A stretch of 64,000 nucleotides of DNA from Bacteroidota bacterium (GTDB taxonomy: Bacteria; Bacteroidota; Bacteroidia; Chitinophagales; Chitinophagaceae). Under the pieces are notes generated by a model that worked only from the letters and a program-made list of their open reading frames with translations, had not been told where the DNA came from and did not search any database. The stretch lies in the NCBI GenBank assembly GCA_030706635.1, contig JAUZOD010000014.1, positions 16,063-80,062 on the forward strand, written 5' to 3'. Of the stretch, positions 17,562-25,894 are shown in pieces. Position 1 is the stretch's first letter, and each line of letters opens with the position of its first letter. Both the position numbers and the translations under genes were made by a program.

Positions 17562-17840
17562 TTACCAGTGGCCCCTTCTCCATCTGTATCCGTTTCCATG
17601 ATTTTCCCAGTGGCCTTCGTGCCAGGCTCTTCCCGGTCTGCGGCGATCCCAATGACCTTCGTGCCAGTGGTAAGATCCGCCGCTCCATATCCAGTCACCT
17701 CCAATCCAGATATAATCCGGACCCGGGGAAATGGTTCTGCTGTAAACGACATCAGCCGGACGGGTTGCAACTATTTCTGCGGTACACCCGGCCAGGATGA
17801 ATATGAGGGCTGTTCCAAAGACCGTTAACCATTTTTTCAT
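17562..17840 (-). CDS. YXWGXW-repeat lipoprotein
   Basis: 92 residues. A lipoprotein signal (MKKWLTVFGTALIFILAGC, lipobox LAGC with Cys19) is followed by a Trp/His/Gly/Arg-rich domain with the spaced pattern YIWIGGDWIW, YHWHEGHWD, AWHEGHWE and YRWRRGHW. This is the YXWGXW repeat family of envelope lipoproteins, whose function is not known. It faces the RRM gene across a shared terminator. Confidence 0.85.
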   Translation of the reverse strand: MKKWLTVFGTALIFILAGCTAEIVATRPADVVYSRTISPGPDYIWIGGDWIWSGGSYHWHEGHWDRRRPGRAWHEGHWENHGNGYRWRRGHW

Positions 17841-18063
17841 TTTTGTGTTATTTAAGTATAGTTATCGTAGCAAAATCTATTCTTATTTTGAGGAAAGAAA
17901 TGAAGAATAGAAAGTAAGTAAATGGCTATCAATTGATTAAACTAATCCTGAAATAGCAGCTTTCCTTTTTAGTTTTTACCTCTTTCTTTTTAATTCAAGT
18001 CCCGGGGAGGCTTTTCTACAGTAACTGGCAGGGATATGCTTAATTTGCAAAAAATTTCAAGTG

Positions 18064-19101
18064 ATGAGCAGTGCAGTTGGGGCGACCATCCCGTTAACGG
18101 CCAGAGACTTTACAACGGACCAGGAAGTGCGCTGGTGTCCGGGATGCGGTGACTATTCTATCCTTGCGCAGGTTCAGAAGGTGATGCCCCAGATGGGCAT
18201 TCCACGGGAGAATATCGTGATCATTTCGGGTATTGGCTGCAGCAGCCGGTTTCCTTACTATATGAATACCTATGGCATGCATTCCATTCATGGACGGGCC
18301 ACGGCCATTGCATCCGGCCTGAAAGCAAGCCGGCCCGAACTGAGTGTGTGGATCGTTACGGGTGACGGGGATTCCCTAAGCATTGGCGGAAATCATACGA
18401 TCCATTTATTGCGTCGTAATTTTGATGTGAATATCCTGCTTTTCAATAACCAGATCTACGGACTTACCAAAGGGCAGTATTCACCTACGTCGGAAACGGA
18501 TAAGTTGACGAAGTCCACGCCTTTTGGAAGCATTGATCATCCGTTTAATCCGTTGGCGTTGGCCATGGGAGCGGATGCCAGTTTTGTTGCCCGGAGCATG
18601 GACCGGGATCCGAAGCATCTGCAGCAAATGCTTACACGCAGCCATCAGCACAAAGGATCATCTTTTCTGGAAATCTATCAGAACTGCAATATTTTCAACG
18701 ACGGGGCTTTTGGAATTTATACGGAAAAGGGTACGAAGGCGGCTGAAACTCTTTTTCTGGAACAGGGCAAACCCCTGGTTTTCGGCGCACAGCAAGATAA
18801 GGGTATCCGCCTTGAAGGCCTCAAACCGGTAGTAGCAGACCTGGGCAGCGGGATTCAGAGAGAAGATCTATGGATTCACGACGAAAAAGATTTTTACAAG
18901 GCCCAGATACTGGTTCGGATGTTTGATGATCCGAATCGTGATAACCACCTTCCCCGTCCTTTTGGTGTTTTCTTTGAATCGGAACGCCCTTGTTATGAGG
19001 ACATGCTGAACCAACAGATTGAGGAAGTGATCAGGTCCAAAGGAAAAGGCGATCTCAACAAGCTTCTGCGTGGCCGGGAAACCTGGACTATTTCGTCCTG
19101 A
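18064..19101 (+). CDS. korB: 2-oxoacid:ferredoxin oxidoreductase, beta subunit
   Basis: 345 residues, the thiamine-diphosphate-binding subunit of a 2-oxoglutarate (or related 2-oxoacid):ferredoxin oxidoreductase. It has RWCPGCGDYSI near the N-terminus, the ThDP/Mg motif GDGDSLSIGGNH with LLFNNQIYGLTKGQ, and SGIGCSSRFPYYMNTYG. The alpha/gamma subunit (KorA) normally sits immediately upstream but is absent here. Upstream is a 220-bp spacer and the YXWGXW gene. A GTG at 18061 directly precedes the ATG used. A terminator follows at 19127. Confidence 0.92.
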   Translation: MSSAVGATIPLTARDFTTDQEVRWCPGCGDYSILAQVQKVMPQMGIPRENIVIISGIGCSSRFPYYMNTYGMHSIHGRATAIASGLKASRPELSVWIVTGDGDSLSIGGNHTIHLLRRNFDVNILLFNNQIYGLTKGQYSPTSETDKLTKSTPFGSIDHPFNPLALAMGADASFVARSMDRDPKHLQQMLTRSHQHKGSSFLEIYQNCNIFNDGAFGIYTEKGTKAAETLFLEQGKPLVFGAQQDKGIRLEGLKPVVADLGSGIQREDLWIHDEKDFYKAQILVRMFDDPNRDNHLPRPFGVFFESERPCYEDMLNQQIEEVIRSKGKGDLNKLLRGRETWTISS

Positions 19102-19126
19102 ATCTTACAGGACAGCGATAAAAATA

Positions 19127-19153
19127 AAAGTCCCGACAAAGCAGGACTTTTTA
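19127..19153 (+). terminator. Intrinsic terminator of korB
   Basis: AAAGTCC (19127-19133) pairs with GGACTTT (19144-19150), followed by a T-rich run. It lies 25 bp after the korB stop. Confidence 0.7.
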
Positions 19154-19194
19154 TTGGTTGTTTCACGGAGAAAATAAGTTATCTATATAAAAAT

Positions 19195-19216
19195 GCCGGC
19201 GATAAAAATCGCCGGC
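19195..19216 (-). terminator. Perfect hairpin, probable terminator for minus-strand transcripts
   Basis: GCCGGCGAT and its perfect inverse flank AAAA. Read on the minus strand the stem is followed by ATTTTTATA, so it would end transcripts from the JmjC-like gene, which stops about 320 bp earlier at 19540. Confidence 0.55.
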
Positions 19217-19254
19217 CTGAGCTTACCTCTGAAACCACAAAAAGAAATCGTTAA

Positions 19255-19536
19255 TTGAAGTCATCGTATAAAATAACATGGAAATATACAGTCGTTAATG
19301 GATCATCAGCTCACAAGGCAGGAGGATTGGAAGTATTATCGGCAGTTATGCCGGATGCAAAGATTTTACGGGGTACAGGAAAGAATCTCATTCATATACA
19401 ATATGAACAGGACCGGGTATCCGCAAGGGCGATTGGAAAATGGAAATTGGACGGGACGGTATCGGAAGGGCAGGGAAAAGGAAAACAGAGTGTTAAAAGT
19501 AAATACAAGTTTCCTATTAGCAAAGCGTTTTTTTAA
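19255..19536 (+). CDS. Possible small basic protein, uncertain
   Basis: A 93-codon frame opening with TTG right after an in-frame stop. The product is Lys/Gly-rich (VVNGSSAHKAGGLEVLSAV, then KLDGTVSEGQGKGKQS) with no family I recognise. It ends 4 bp before the convergent JmjC-like gene stop. A second overlapping frame at 19298-19621 starts with ATG but runs into that gene. Either could be chance, and the region could instead be the long 3' UTR of the minus-strand gene. Confidence 0.2.
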   Translation: MKSSYKITWKYTVVNGSSAHKAGGLEVLSAVMPDAKILRGTGKNLIHIQYEQDRVSARAIGKWKLDGTVSEGQGKGKQSVKSKYKFPISKAFF

Positions 19537-19539
19537 AAT

Positions 19540-20451
19540 TCAGGAAAAACCCGCACTGGCGTTTCCGGCATACGCATCCATTTCCTTGCCCGCATCCGCA
19601 AAAGTTTTATCTTTCTTATAATTATACCACCATTCCGGGGAAGTTTTTTTCATAAAAGTATCGATGTAGCGCATGCCGAACAGGTTCCAGGCCCCCTTAA
19701 CTTTACCCAGGATCCCGGATTGCAAGGCGCGAAGACTCATGGCAAAACCACTGTCGATATATTCCATATGATGCCAGTAACCTGCCGGCATAAATAGCGT
19801 ATCGCCGTGATCCAGGATCAGCTCATAACCCCTGGCCAGCCGGAGGGCGGGAAATTTTTCGGGGTCCAGCTTATTGCCGGAACGCTCGTAATAGCGTTCA
19901 AAGTTCACCAGGCTAAGTACTTCCCAGGGTTTTCTGTATAACTTATGCTGCTCTTCAAAAGGGAATAGCAACACCCGTTTTTTGCCCATAAACTGAGTAT
20001 GAAAAATATGGGATAGATCAATGTCGAAGTGCATATGGGTAATAGAACCCTGGCCACCCGTAAAGAGCATAGGGTATTTTTTTACAAATCCTCCGCTGTA
20101 TTGCTCAGGCCAGTTGAAATCTTTTATGATCTGGGGTGCGTGGTCAAAAAGATTAAATAAAAATATCCTCCATTCCGCCGGCCCTCGCCGGATCAGGTCA
20201 ATGTAATCGCCAAATTTCATATAGTCATCCGCCGTATTGATCGGCGTATAAGCATCACTCTTTACATTATTGTATACCCCTACCTGCACATCTCCCACTA
20301 CTGCTTTAAAAAAATCCCAATTCCATTTATCATAAGCCGGCCATTTCCTGGCAAGCCCGGTAATCACCAGGGGTTTAAATGGGTCGTAATAGTTAGTTTT
20401 GAATTCATCTGAGGAGATGTCTTCCACCCGGTCCACTGCCTGTAACACCAT
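19540..20451 (-). CDS. JmjC-like cupin protein (cupin_8 family)
   Basis: 303 residues, resembling Fe(II)/2-oxoglutarate oxygenases of the FIH/JmjC-like group. The iron-binding H-x-D is in THMHFDIDLSHIFHTQF, and the distal His in FMPAGYWHHMEYI. PLVITGLARKWPAYDKWNWD at the N-terminus is characteristic. The biochemical target is unknown; relatives hydroxylate proteins or small molecules. It carries its own -7 element. Confidence 0.85.
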   Translation of the reverse strand: MVLQAVDRVEDISSDEFKTNYYDPFKPLVITGLARKWPAYDKWNWDFFKAVVGDVQVGVYNNVKSDAYTPINTADDYMKFGDYIDLIRRGPAEWRIFLFNLFDHAPQIIKDFNWPEQYSGGFVKKYPMLFTGGQGSITHMHFDIDLSHIFHTQFMGKKRVLLFPFEEQHKLYRKPWEVLSLVNFERYYERSGNKLDPEKFPALRLARGYELILDHGDTLFMPAGYWHHMEYIDSGFAMSLRALQSGILGKVKGAWNLFGMRYIDTFMKKTSPEWWYNYKKDKTFADAGKEMDAYAGNASAGFS

Positions 20452-20468
20452 ATCTCATTTTTTTAATA

Positions 20469-20476
20469 CAAAATTA
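20469..20476 (-). promoter_or_regulatory. -7 element of the JmjC-like gene
   Basis: The minus-strand sequence TAATTTTG matches TAnnTTTG and lies 18 bp upstream of the ATG at 20451. Confidence 0.4.
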
Positions 20477-20531
20477 ATATAAAGCCTGAATCCTGATTAT
20501 TGTCGGGCATGCCTTTTTCATACATTGCCTT

Positions 20532-21149
20532 ATGTTTCTGACTTTACATCCTACCAATCCTCAGCCAAGAAATATTAGAACTATTGTTGATTGTCTTTTG
20601 TCGGGCGGCGTAATTATTTACCCAACCGATACAATTTATGGACTGGGTTGTGACATATTTCAACACAAGGCTATCGAACGCATCTGTCAGATAAAGCAGA
20701 TCAACCCGGAAAAAGCCCAACTTTCTTTTGTGTGTTACGATCTCAGCGATCTAAGCATTTATACCAAGAGCATTTCTACACCTTTATACAGGATATTGAA
20801 AAATCATCTGCCCGGACCCTATACTTTTATTTTGCCAGCCAGTAAGGAGGTGCCAAAAATACTGAAGAGCCGCAAGAATACAATTGGTCTCCGCATCCCG
20901 GACAACCTGATTGCCCGGACCATCGTAAAAGAACTGGGTCATCCGGTGCTGAGTACTTCTCTTCCGGGTGAAAATGTGGAAGATTATACCGATCCGGAAA
21001 TCATCAACGAACATTTTAAAAATCAGGTTGATATCGTGATAGACGGGGGCCCCGGCCATACCGTGCCTTCTACCATTGTCGATTATACTTCGGGTGAAGG
21101 GATCATGCTGCGGCAGGGGGCCGGTGAATGGGCGAGCGTTGAGCTTTAA
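20532..21149 (+). CDS. YrdC/Sua5 family protein (threonylcarbamoyl-AMP synthase-like)
   Basis: 205 residues, one YrdC domain. The N-terminal GGVIIYPTDTIYGLGCDIF and KAIERICQIKQINPEK match the ATP/threonine site. NTIGLRIPDN and the closing PSTIVDYT are also typical. The family makes threonylcarbamoyl-AMP for the t6A37 modification of ANN-decoding tRNAs. Bacteroidetes often carry two paralogues, and this short form may be the YciO-like one, so exact activity is less sure. It starts divergently from the cupin gene. Confidence 0.85.
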   Translation: MFLTLHPTNPQPRNIRTIVDCLLSGGVIIYPTDTIYGLGCDIFQHKAIERICQIKQINPEKAQLSFVCYDLSDLSIYTKSISTPLYRILKNHLPGPYTFILPASKEVPKILKSRKNTIGLRIPDNLIARTIVKELGHPVLSTSLPGENVEDYTDPEIINEHFKNQVDIVIDGGPGHTVPSTIVDYTSGEGIMLRQGAGEWASVEL

Positions 21150-21175
21150 CATGTTGTCTGCATTTCTCCTGGAAT

Positions 21176-21766
21176 TCAACGGGTCTTTTGCGAAAGTGTT
21201 TGTTTGACTGTGCTTAACCATTCCGTTTTCAGTATGGAGAGTACTATAGAATCCCTTCTTCCTTCGGGGCAGGTCTTATTACTCCGCAAAACGCCTTCAG
21301 GAGTACAACCCAATTTTTTCATGGATTGAATTGATCTGTCATTTTTCAGATCTGCGCGGAATTCCACTCTTTCCATTCCCCATTGCTCAAAGGCATAGGT
21401 CAGCAGGAGTTGTTTACAGTGCCGGTTCAATCCCGTTTGCTGAAATCGTTTACCATACCAGGTATAACCCAGCTGAGTAGTTAAGTGATTCAGCTGAATA
21501 TCATAAAAGCGGGTACTTCCTGCATAGGCATTGGCTTGCTTGTCAAAAACGATAAAAGGATATTCTTTCTGCAATTGGTATTCCCTGAAAGCCTGATCCA
21601 GGTAGCAGATCATTCCGTCTCTTCCGGCTGCGCTGGCGGTTGAATACTGCCATAGGTCCGGCTCTGCTTCCGCAAAGGGAAGAAGGAATTCAAAGTCCTC
21701 TTTCCGCAGAAGCCTCAGACGGGCTCGCTCATCCTCCAGTATAAGATCACGCGGAAAAAGGATCAT
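21176..21766 (-). CDS. GNAT acetyltransferase, RimJ/RimL-like
   Basis: 196 residues with a GNAT_3-type fold. LEDERARLRLLRKEDFEFLL opens the domain, TTQLGYTWYGKRFQQTGLN is the beta4/acetyl-CoA region, and RVEFRADLKNDRSIQSM, followed by KKLGCTPEG, is the characteristic C-terminal part. The substrate (a protein N-terminus, aminoglycoside or small amine) is not predictable. The start overlaps the rnhB stop by 4 bp (ATGA), so the two are translationally coupled. Confidence 0.87.
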   Translation of the reverse strand: MILFPRDLILEDERARLRLLRKEDFEFLLPFAEAEPDLWQYSTASAAGRDGMICYLDQAFREYQLQKEYPFIVFDKQANAYAGSTRFYDIQLNHLTTQLGYTWYGKRFQQTGLNRHCKQLLLTYAFEQWGMERVEFRADLKNDRSIQSMKKLGCTPEGVLRSNKTCPEGRRDSIVLSILKTEWLSTVKQTLSQKTR

Positions 21767-22380
21767 GACGTTTGATGTTCGTTTTCAAAAATCTCCATCT
21801 GGGCGGGATCGATATTAAAACTGCGCCGGTGGTGAGGGCATAAGCCATATTTTTCGATCCCATTGCGGTGTTCCGGAGTTCCGTATCCTTTATTGTTGTA
21901 CCAGTTGTAATGAGGAAACTCCTGATGCAGCCGCTGCATATATTCATCCCGGTACGTTTTTGCCAGAATACTTGCTGCAGCGATCGAAGCGTATATGCCG
22001 TCTCCTTTGATCACGCACAGATGCGGGATTTTTTTATAAGCCTTAAAGAGATGTCCGTCAATCAACAGGAATCCCGGAGGATTTTTTAATTTATTCAGGG
22101 CAAGATGCATGGCTTTGAAGGAAGCCCTGAGAATATTGATCCGGTCAATTTCTTTATTGCTTACCTGAGCAACGCCATAATCGAGGGCATGGATTTCAAT
22201 AAATGCCCTCAACTCAGTCCTGGTCTCTGGCGGAACCTGCTTGGAATCATTAAGCAGGGGATGATAAAAATCTTCGGGAAGTACTACGGCCGCCGCAAAT
22301 ACCGGCCCTGCATAGCAACCCCGGCCCGCTTCATCACAGCCGGCCTCCCTTAACGAAATCTGATGAAATGCTTTGAGCAA
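21763..22380 (-). CDS. rnhB: Ribonuclease HII
   Basis: About 205 residues. It removes ribonucleotides and RNA primers from DNA duplexes. The active-site opening EAGCDEAGRGCYAGPVFAAA holds the first Asp-Glu pair, LLIDGH the next Asp, and GDGIYASIAAASILAKTYRD the remaining region. A TTG at 22380 (LLKAFHQISLREAG) gives the normal N-terminus. The only ATG upstream, at 22428, adds 16 residues and runs into the divergent gene's leader. It is followed by the coupled GNAT gene. Confidence 0.92.
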   Translation of the reverse strand: MLKAFHQISLREAGCDEAGRGCYAGPVFAAAVVLPEDFYHPLLNDSKQVPPETRTELRAFIEIHALDYGVAQVSNKEIDRINILRASFKAMHLALNKLKNPPGFLLIDGHLFKAYKKIPHLCVIKGDGIYASIAAASILAKTYRDEYMQRLHQEFPHYNWYNNKGYGTPEHRNGIEKYGLCPHHRRSFNIDPAQMEIFENEHQTS

Positions 22381-22462
22381 AGAGAAATCTTTGATCAAAA
22401 ATAAAGCAATGAACCAAGCTCCGGGCATGGAGGATGAAATAGTTATCTACAGGCGGCTGCGA

Positions 22463-23551
22463 ATGAATTATTTTTGCCATATGCGCATACGGAAAACCGT
22501 TTCCCCTAATCGGGCTGTTGCTTACTGGGTATTGGGAGGAACCATCATGCTGATGATCCAGGTTATGCTTGGCGGTATCACGAGATTGACGGGCTCGGGC
22601 CTGTCCATCACCGAATGGAATGTGATTACCGGCGTGGTTCCCCCTTTGCATAATCAGGAATGGATGCTGGAATTTGATAAATACAAACAAACGCCGCAAT
22701 ACCAGCTTCTAAATACCGGTTTTAGCCTGTCTGATTTTAAATTTATCTTTTTTTGGGAATGGTTTCACCGGTTCTGGGCCAGGCTGGTTGGGGTTGTTTT
22801 TATTGTCGGATTTGTTTACCTGCTGTTGAAAAGGAAAATGAAAACGGAAATGATCCGCCCGCTGCTGATCCTTTTTTTACTGGGCGCATTGCAGGGCGCC
22901 ATTGGCTGGATCATGGTGGTCAGCGGCCTCACCGGGGATGCTCTGTATGTGAAACCGGCAAAACTGGCGCTGCATTTTGTTTTTGCCATGGGACTGATCT
23001 CCTACGCCTTCTGGTTCGCCTTACAACTTTTATATCCGGTTACACGCATACGCAATGCCAGGAGCCTGCGGCGGTTTTCGGTTGCATTGCTGGTGCTGAT
23101 CTTCATCCAGGTGAGCTACGGCGCCCTGATGGCCGGTCATAAAGCGGCAGCGGTTGCTCCCACCTGGCCAACGATCAATGGGGACTGGATACCGGCAAGC
23201 CTGTTCAAAAGTTCGCCCTGGGTTCTTAATCTGGTTGAAAATACCATCTGCATCCAGTTCATTCACCGGGGGCTTGCCTACCTGATCTTTGTGGGCATCC
23301 TGATATGGACCGTGCTGCTTTTCTCATCCGGGCTGCTTCGTTATGAGCGCACCAAACTGGTTGCACCGCTGGGCCTGGTCTGTATCCAGGTGTTGCTGGG
23401 CATCCTGACTCTGTTGTTAAGTCCCGGAATCGTGGCGAATCATTGGGTATTTTTCGATTGGTTCGCCCTGCTGCACCAGATTACGGGCATGCTGTTGTTA
23501 TTGAGCCTGGTTTACGCAGTTTATATGCTGAGGCCGGGAAGAATAAAATAA
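22463..23551 (+). CDS. ctaA: Heme A synthase, COX15/CtaA type
   Basis: About 362 residues with eight membrane helices in two four-helix halves. It converts heme O to heme A for cytochrome oxidase. The conserved start of the first half, GGITRLTGSGLSITEW, is present, as are heme-ligand His residues in FFWEWFHRFWARLVG, KLALHFVFAMGL, QFIHRGLAY and LLHQITGML. Open frame extends to 22373, but the ATG at 22463 avoids overlap with rnhB. No oxidase subunit genes are in the window. Confidence 0.92.
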   Translation: MNYFCHMRIRKTVSPNRAVAYWVLGGTIMLMIQVMLGGITRLTGSGLSITEWNVITGVVPPLHNQEWMLEFDKYKQTPQYQLLNTGFSLSDFKFIFFWEWFHRFWARLVGVVFIVGFVYLLLKRKMKTEMIRPLLILFLLGALQGAIGWIMVVSGLTGDALYVKPAKLALHFVFAMGLISYAFWFALQLLYPVTRIRNARSLRRFSVALLVLIFIQVSYGALMAGHKAAAVAPTWPTINGDWIPASLFKSSPWVLNLVENTICIQFIHRGLAYLIFVGILIWTVLLFSSGLLRYERTKLVAPLGLVCIQVLLGILTLLLSPGIVANHWVFFDWFALLHQITGMLLLLSLVYAVYMLRPGRIK

Positions 23552-23584
23552 TTTTTCTGTGCTCCTTTCCGTTAAAAGGACTTC

Positions 23585-25810
23585 ATGATGTTATATCTCA
23601 GGTCGGTTTATTATTCTTTTCCCGTTCAGCTGGTAATCCTTTACCTGAAGAAATTTCAGGTCCTCCTGATCTTCTGGTTTATTCTGTTCTCCACTTTTCA
23701 TGGCGGATTCATGCATTCTTTTGGCGCGGATGCCTTATTCATGGCCCCGGAATACCTGAATAATGTCAATGCTCTCAGTGCCGGGATCGTCGGTGCGGCC
23801 CTGGGTGCGTTCATCATGAGTTGGAATGTAACCACCTTTATTCTGTTCAGCCGGCACTTTCGGTTCCTGGCCACCACCGGACGCCCTTTCTTAAAGTACT
23901 GCACCAATAATTTCATTCTCCCGGGATGTTTGCTGATTGACTATTTTATCCAGGCGGTGGAATTCGACAGAACCAAGGAACTGATGACGAATGGAGAAAT
24001 TGCTTGGCTGATCGCGGGGTTTTTAACCGGCTTTTTTTTAGTGATCGGACTTTCCATGTTGTATTTTTTTGAGGCCGACCGGTCCATCATCCGCCAGATG
24101 ACACCGCTGATCACGAATCCAAAATTATTTAAGTCGCAATTCAATTCGAAAGATACACAGCTCAATCCCAGCCGGCTGATCAAAGTGAAATGGTATCTCA
24201 ATACGCCTTTCGCAGTGAAGCCCGTTCGGGATGTATCTCATTACAGCAAGGAGTTCATTGAAAGGATTTTCAGCCGCCATCACTTTGCGGCCATTATATC
24301 CATCATTTTCGCTTTTCTGATCCTGGTTGTGGTTGGGTTTTTTATGGATAAACCATTTTTCCAGTTGCCGGCGGCGGCCAGTATTTTTCTTTTCTTTTCC
24401 ATTCTCATTTCTTTGTCCGGCGCCTTTTCCTATTTTATGCAAAGCTGGAGCCTCCCCATTCTCATCGTCCTTTTTCTCGTGCTGAACCTGCTTTACCGTT
24501 ATGATGTGATTGACCCGACAAACAAGGCGTACGGGTTAAATTATACTAACCGGTCAGAACGGCCGGTGTACGACAGGGATCATTTACTGGCCCTGTGCAC
24601 CACAGATAAATTGCGGCGGGATGAAGCTGGGATGATCCAGATCCTGGAGAACTGGAAGAAAAAGCAGAAAGAAGAAAAACCGCTGATGCTGATCATCAAT
24701 ACCAGTGGGGGAGGAAGCCGGAGTGCTGCGTTCACCATGAATGTTTTACAGAAACTGGATGCGCAAATGGAAGGGAAACTGATGGATAAAACATTCCTGA
24801 TCACCGGCGCATCCGGTGGCATGTTCGGGGCTGCTTATTTCCGGGCCCTGGCCCGCCTGAAAGTAAATGATCCAACCATCAATCTGCAGGATCGCCAATA
24901 CACGGATAATATTTCGGAAGATCTGCTCAATCCGCTTTTTTCTTCTTTTGTTGCAAGGGACCTTGCATCACCCGCTCAAAAATTTAAAGTGGGCAAGTAT
25001 GAATATATCAAGGACCGGGGTTACGCGTTCGAGCAAAAACTGAATATCAACACCAGGGGTGTTTTGGACCGTCAGCTGCGGGATATAGCACCTGATGAAA
25101 AAGCAGCCCGCATCCCCCTGATGTTACTGAGTTCCGTTATAACGCGGGATAGTCGCACGATGCTCATCAGCAGCCAGCCCGTTAGTTTTTTGATGCGCCC
25201 GGTATATGACAGCACCAGGATCATGGGCATTGATCCGGATGCGGTGGACTTCAGCAGTTTTTTTTATAAGCAGGACCCGATGAATATCCGGTTACTCACC
25301 GCCCTTCGCATGAATGCCACATTTCCCTACGTTCTTCCCAACGTGTGGCTGCCGACTAACCCCGTTATTGATGTAATGGATGCGGGCTTCCGGGATAATT
25401 TCGGCGAGGAGGTGAGCATTCGTTTTCTGAATGTATTCCGTGAATGGATTCTCAAGAATACCCGTGGCGTGCTGATGATCCAGATCCGTGACCGGAAAGT
25501 GGGTGGCTGGGAAAGCCCCTTTGAATCCACGAGCATCACAGAAATTATTACCAAGCCGGTTCTCTTACTTCAGTATAACTGGTATAAGATGCAGGAATAT
25601 AATCAGGACAACCTGCTCAGCGTATTTCAGGGGCTGATGGGCCCCGATTTTTACAAGATGACTTTTCAGTATGAACCGAAAAAAGCCAATGAGGGCGTTG
25701 CACTCAATTTTCATCTTACCCGGCAGGAAAAACTGGATGTGGCCAATGCATTGGATCTGCCGGTAAATCAGGAGATATTTCAAAAAGTGGATTCTTTGGT
25801 GAACCCTTAG
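23585..25810 (+). CDS. Integral-membrane patatin-like phospholipase
   Basis: 741 residues. The N-terminal half has about seven or eight membrane segments (e.g. FQVLLIFWFILFS, IVGAALGAFIMSW, WLIAGFLTGFFLVIGL, AAIISIIFAFLILVVVGF). The C-terminal half is a patatin domain: oxyanion loop TSGGGSRSA, nucleophile elbow GASGG with Ser410, and catalytic Asp599 in DAGFRDNFG. Patatins are Ser-Asp lipid acyl hydrolases, and here the active site probably faces the cytoplasm. This membrane-fused layout occurs in Bacteroidetes without a defined substrate. It follows ctaA by 33 bp on the same strand. Confidence 0.85.
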   Translation: MMLYLRSVYYSFPVQLVILYLKKFQVLLIFWFILFSTFHGGFMHSFGADALFMAPEYLNNVNALSAGIVGAALGAFIMSWNVTTFILFSRHFRFLATTGRPFLKYCTNNFILPGCLLIDYFIQAVEFDRTKELMTNGEIAWLIAGFLTGFFLVIGLSMLYFFEADRSIIRQMTPLITNPKLFKSQFNSKDTQLNPSRLIKVKWYLNTPFAVKPVRDVSHYSKEFIERIFSRHHFAAIISIIFAFLILVVVGFFMDKPFFQLPAAASIFLFFSILISLSGAFSYFMQSWSLPILIVLFLVLNLLYRYDVIDPTNKAYGLNYTNRSERPVYDRDHLLALCTTDKLRRDEAGMIQILENWKKKQKEEKPLMLIINTSGGGSRSAAFTMNVLQKLDAQMEGKLMDKTFLITGASGGMFGAAYFRALARLKVNDPTINLQDRQYTDNISEDLLNPLFSSFVARDLASPAQKFKVGKYEYIKDRGYAFEQKLNINTRGVLDRQLRDIAPDEKAARIPLMLLSSVITRDSRTMLISSQPVSFLMRPVYDSTRIMGIDPDAVDFSSFFYKQDPMNIRLLTALRMNATFPYVLPNVWLPTNPVIDVMDAGFRDNFGEEVSIRFLNVFREWILKNTRGVLMIQIRDRKVGGWESPFESTSITEIITKPVLLLQYNWYKMQEYNQDNLLSVFQGLMGPDFYKMTFQYEPKKANEGVALNFHLTRQEKLDVANALDLPVNQEIFQKVDSLVNP

Positions 25811-25811
25811 T

Positions 25812-25894
25812 GGGTTGACGGATGACGGTTGACCGATCCCGGGTGCGAATCCGCAACTAAAGGCCGTCAACCGTCATCCGTCAACGGTCAACCC
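25812..25894. repeat. Heptamer inverted-repeat element, copy B
   Basis: The left arm at 25812-25834 (GGGTTGACGGATGACGG, then TTGACC) is inverted at 25862-25894. The loop contains GGGTGCGAATCCGCAACT, a variant of the shared core. It lies between convergent genes. The right arm encodes the last residues (RVDR) and stop of the minus-strand lipid kinase gene. Confidence 0.85.
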
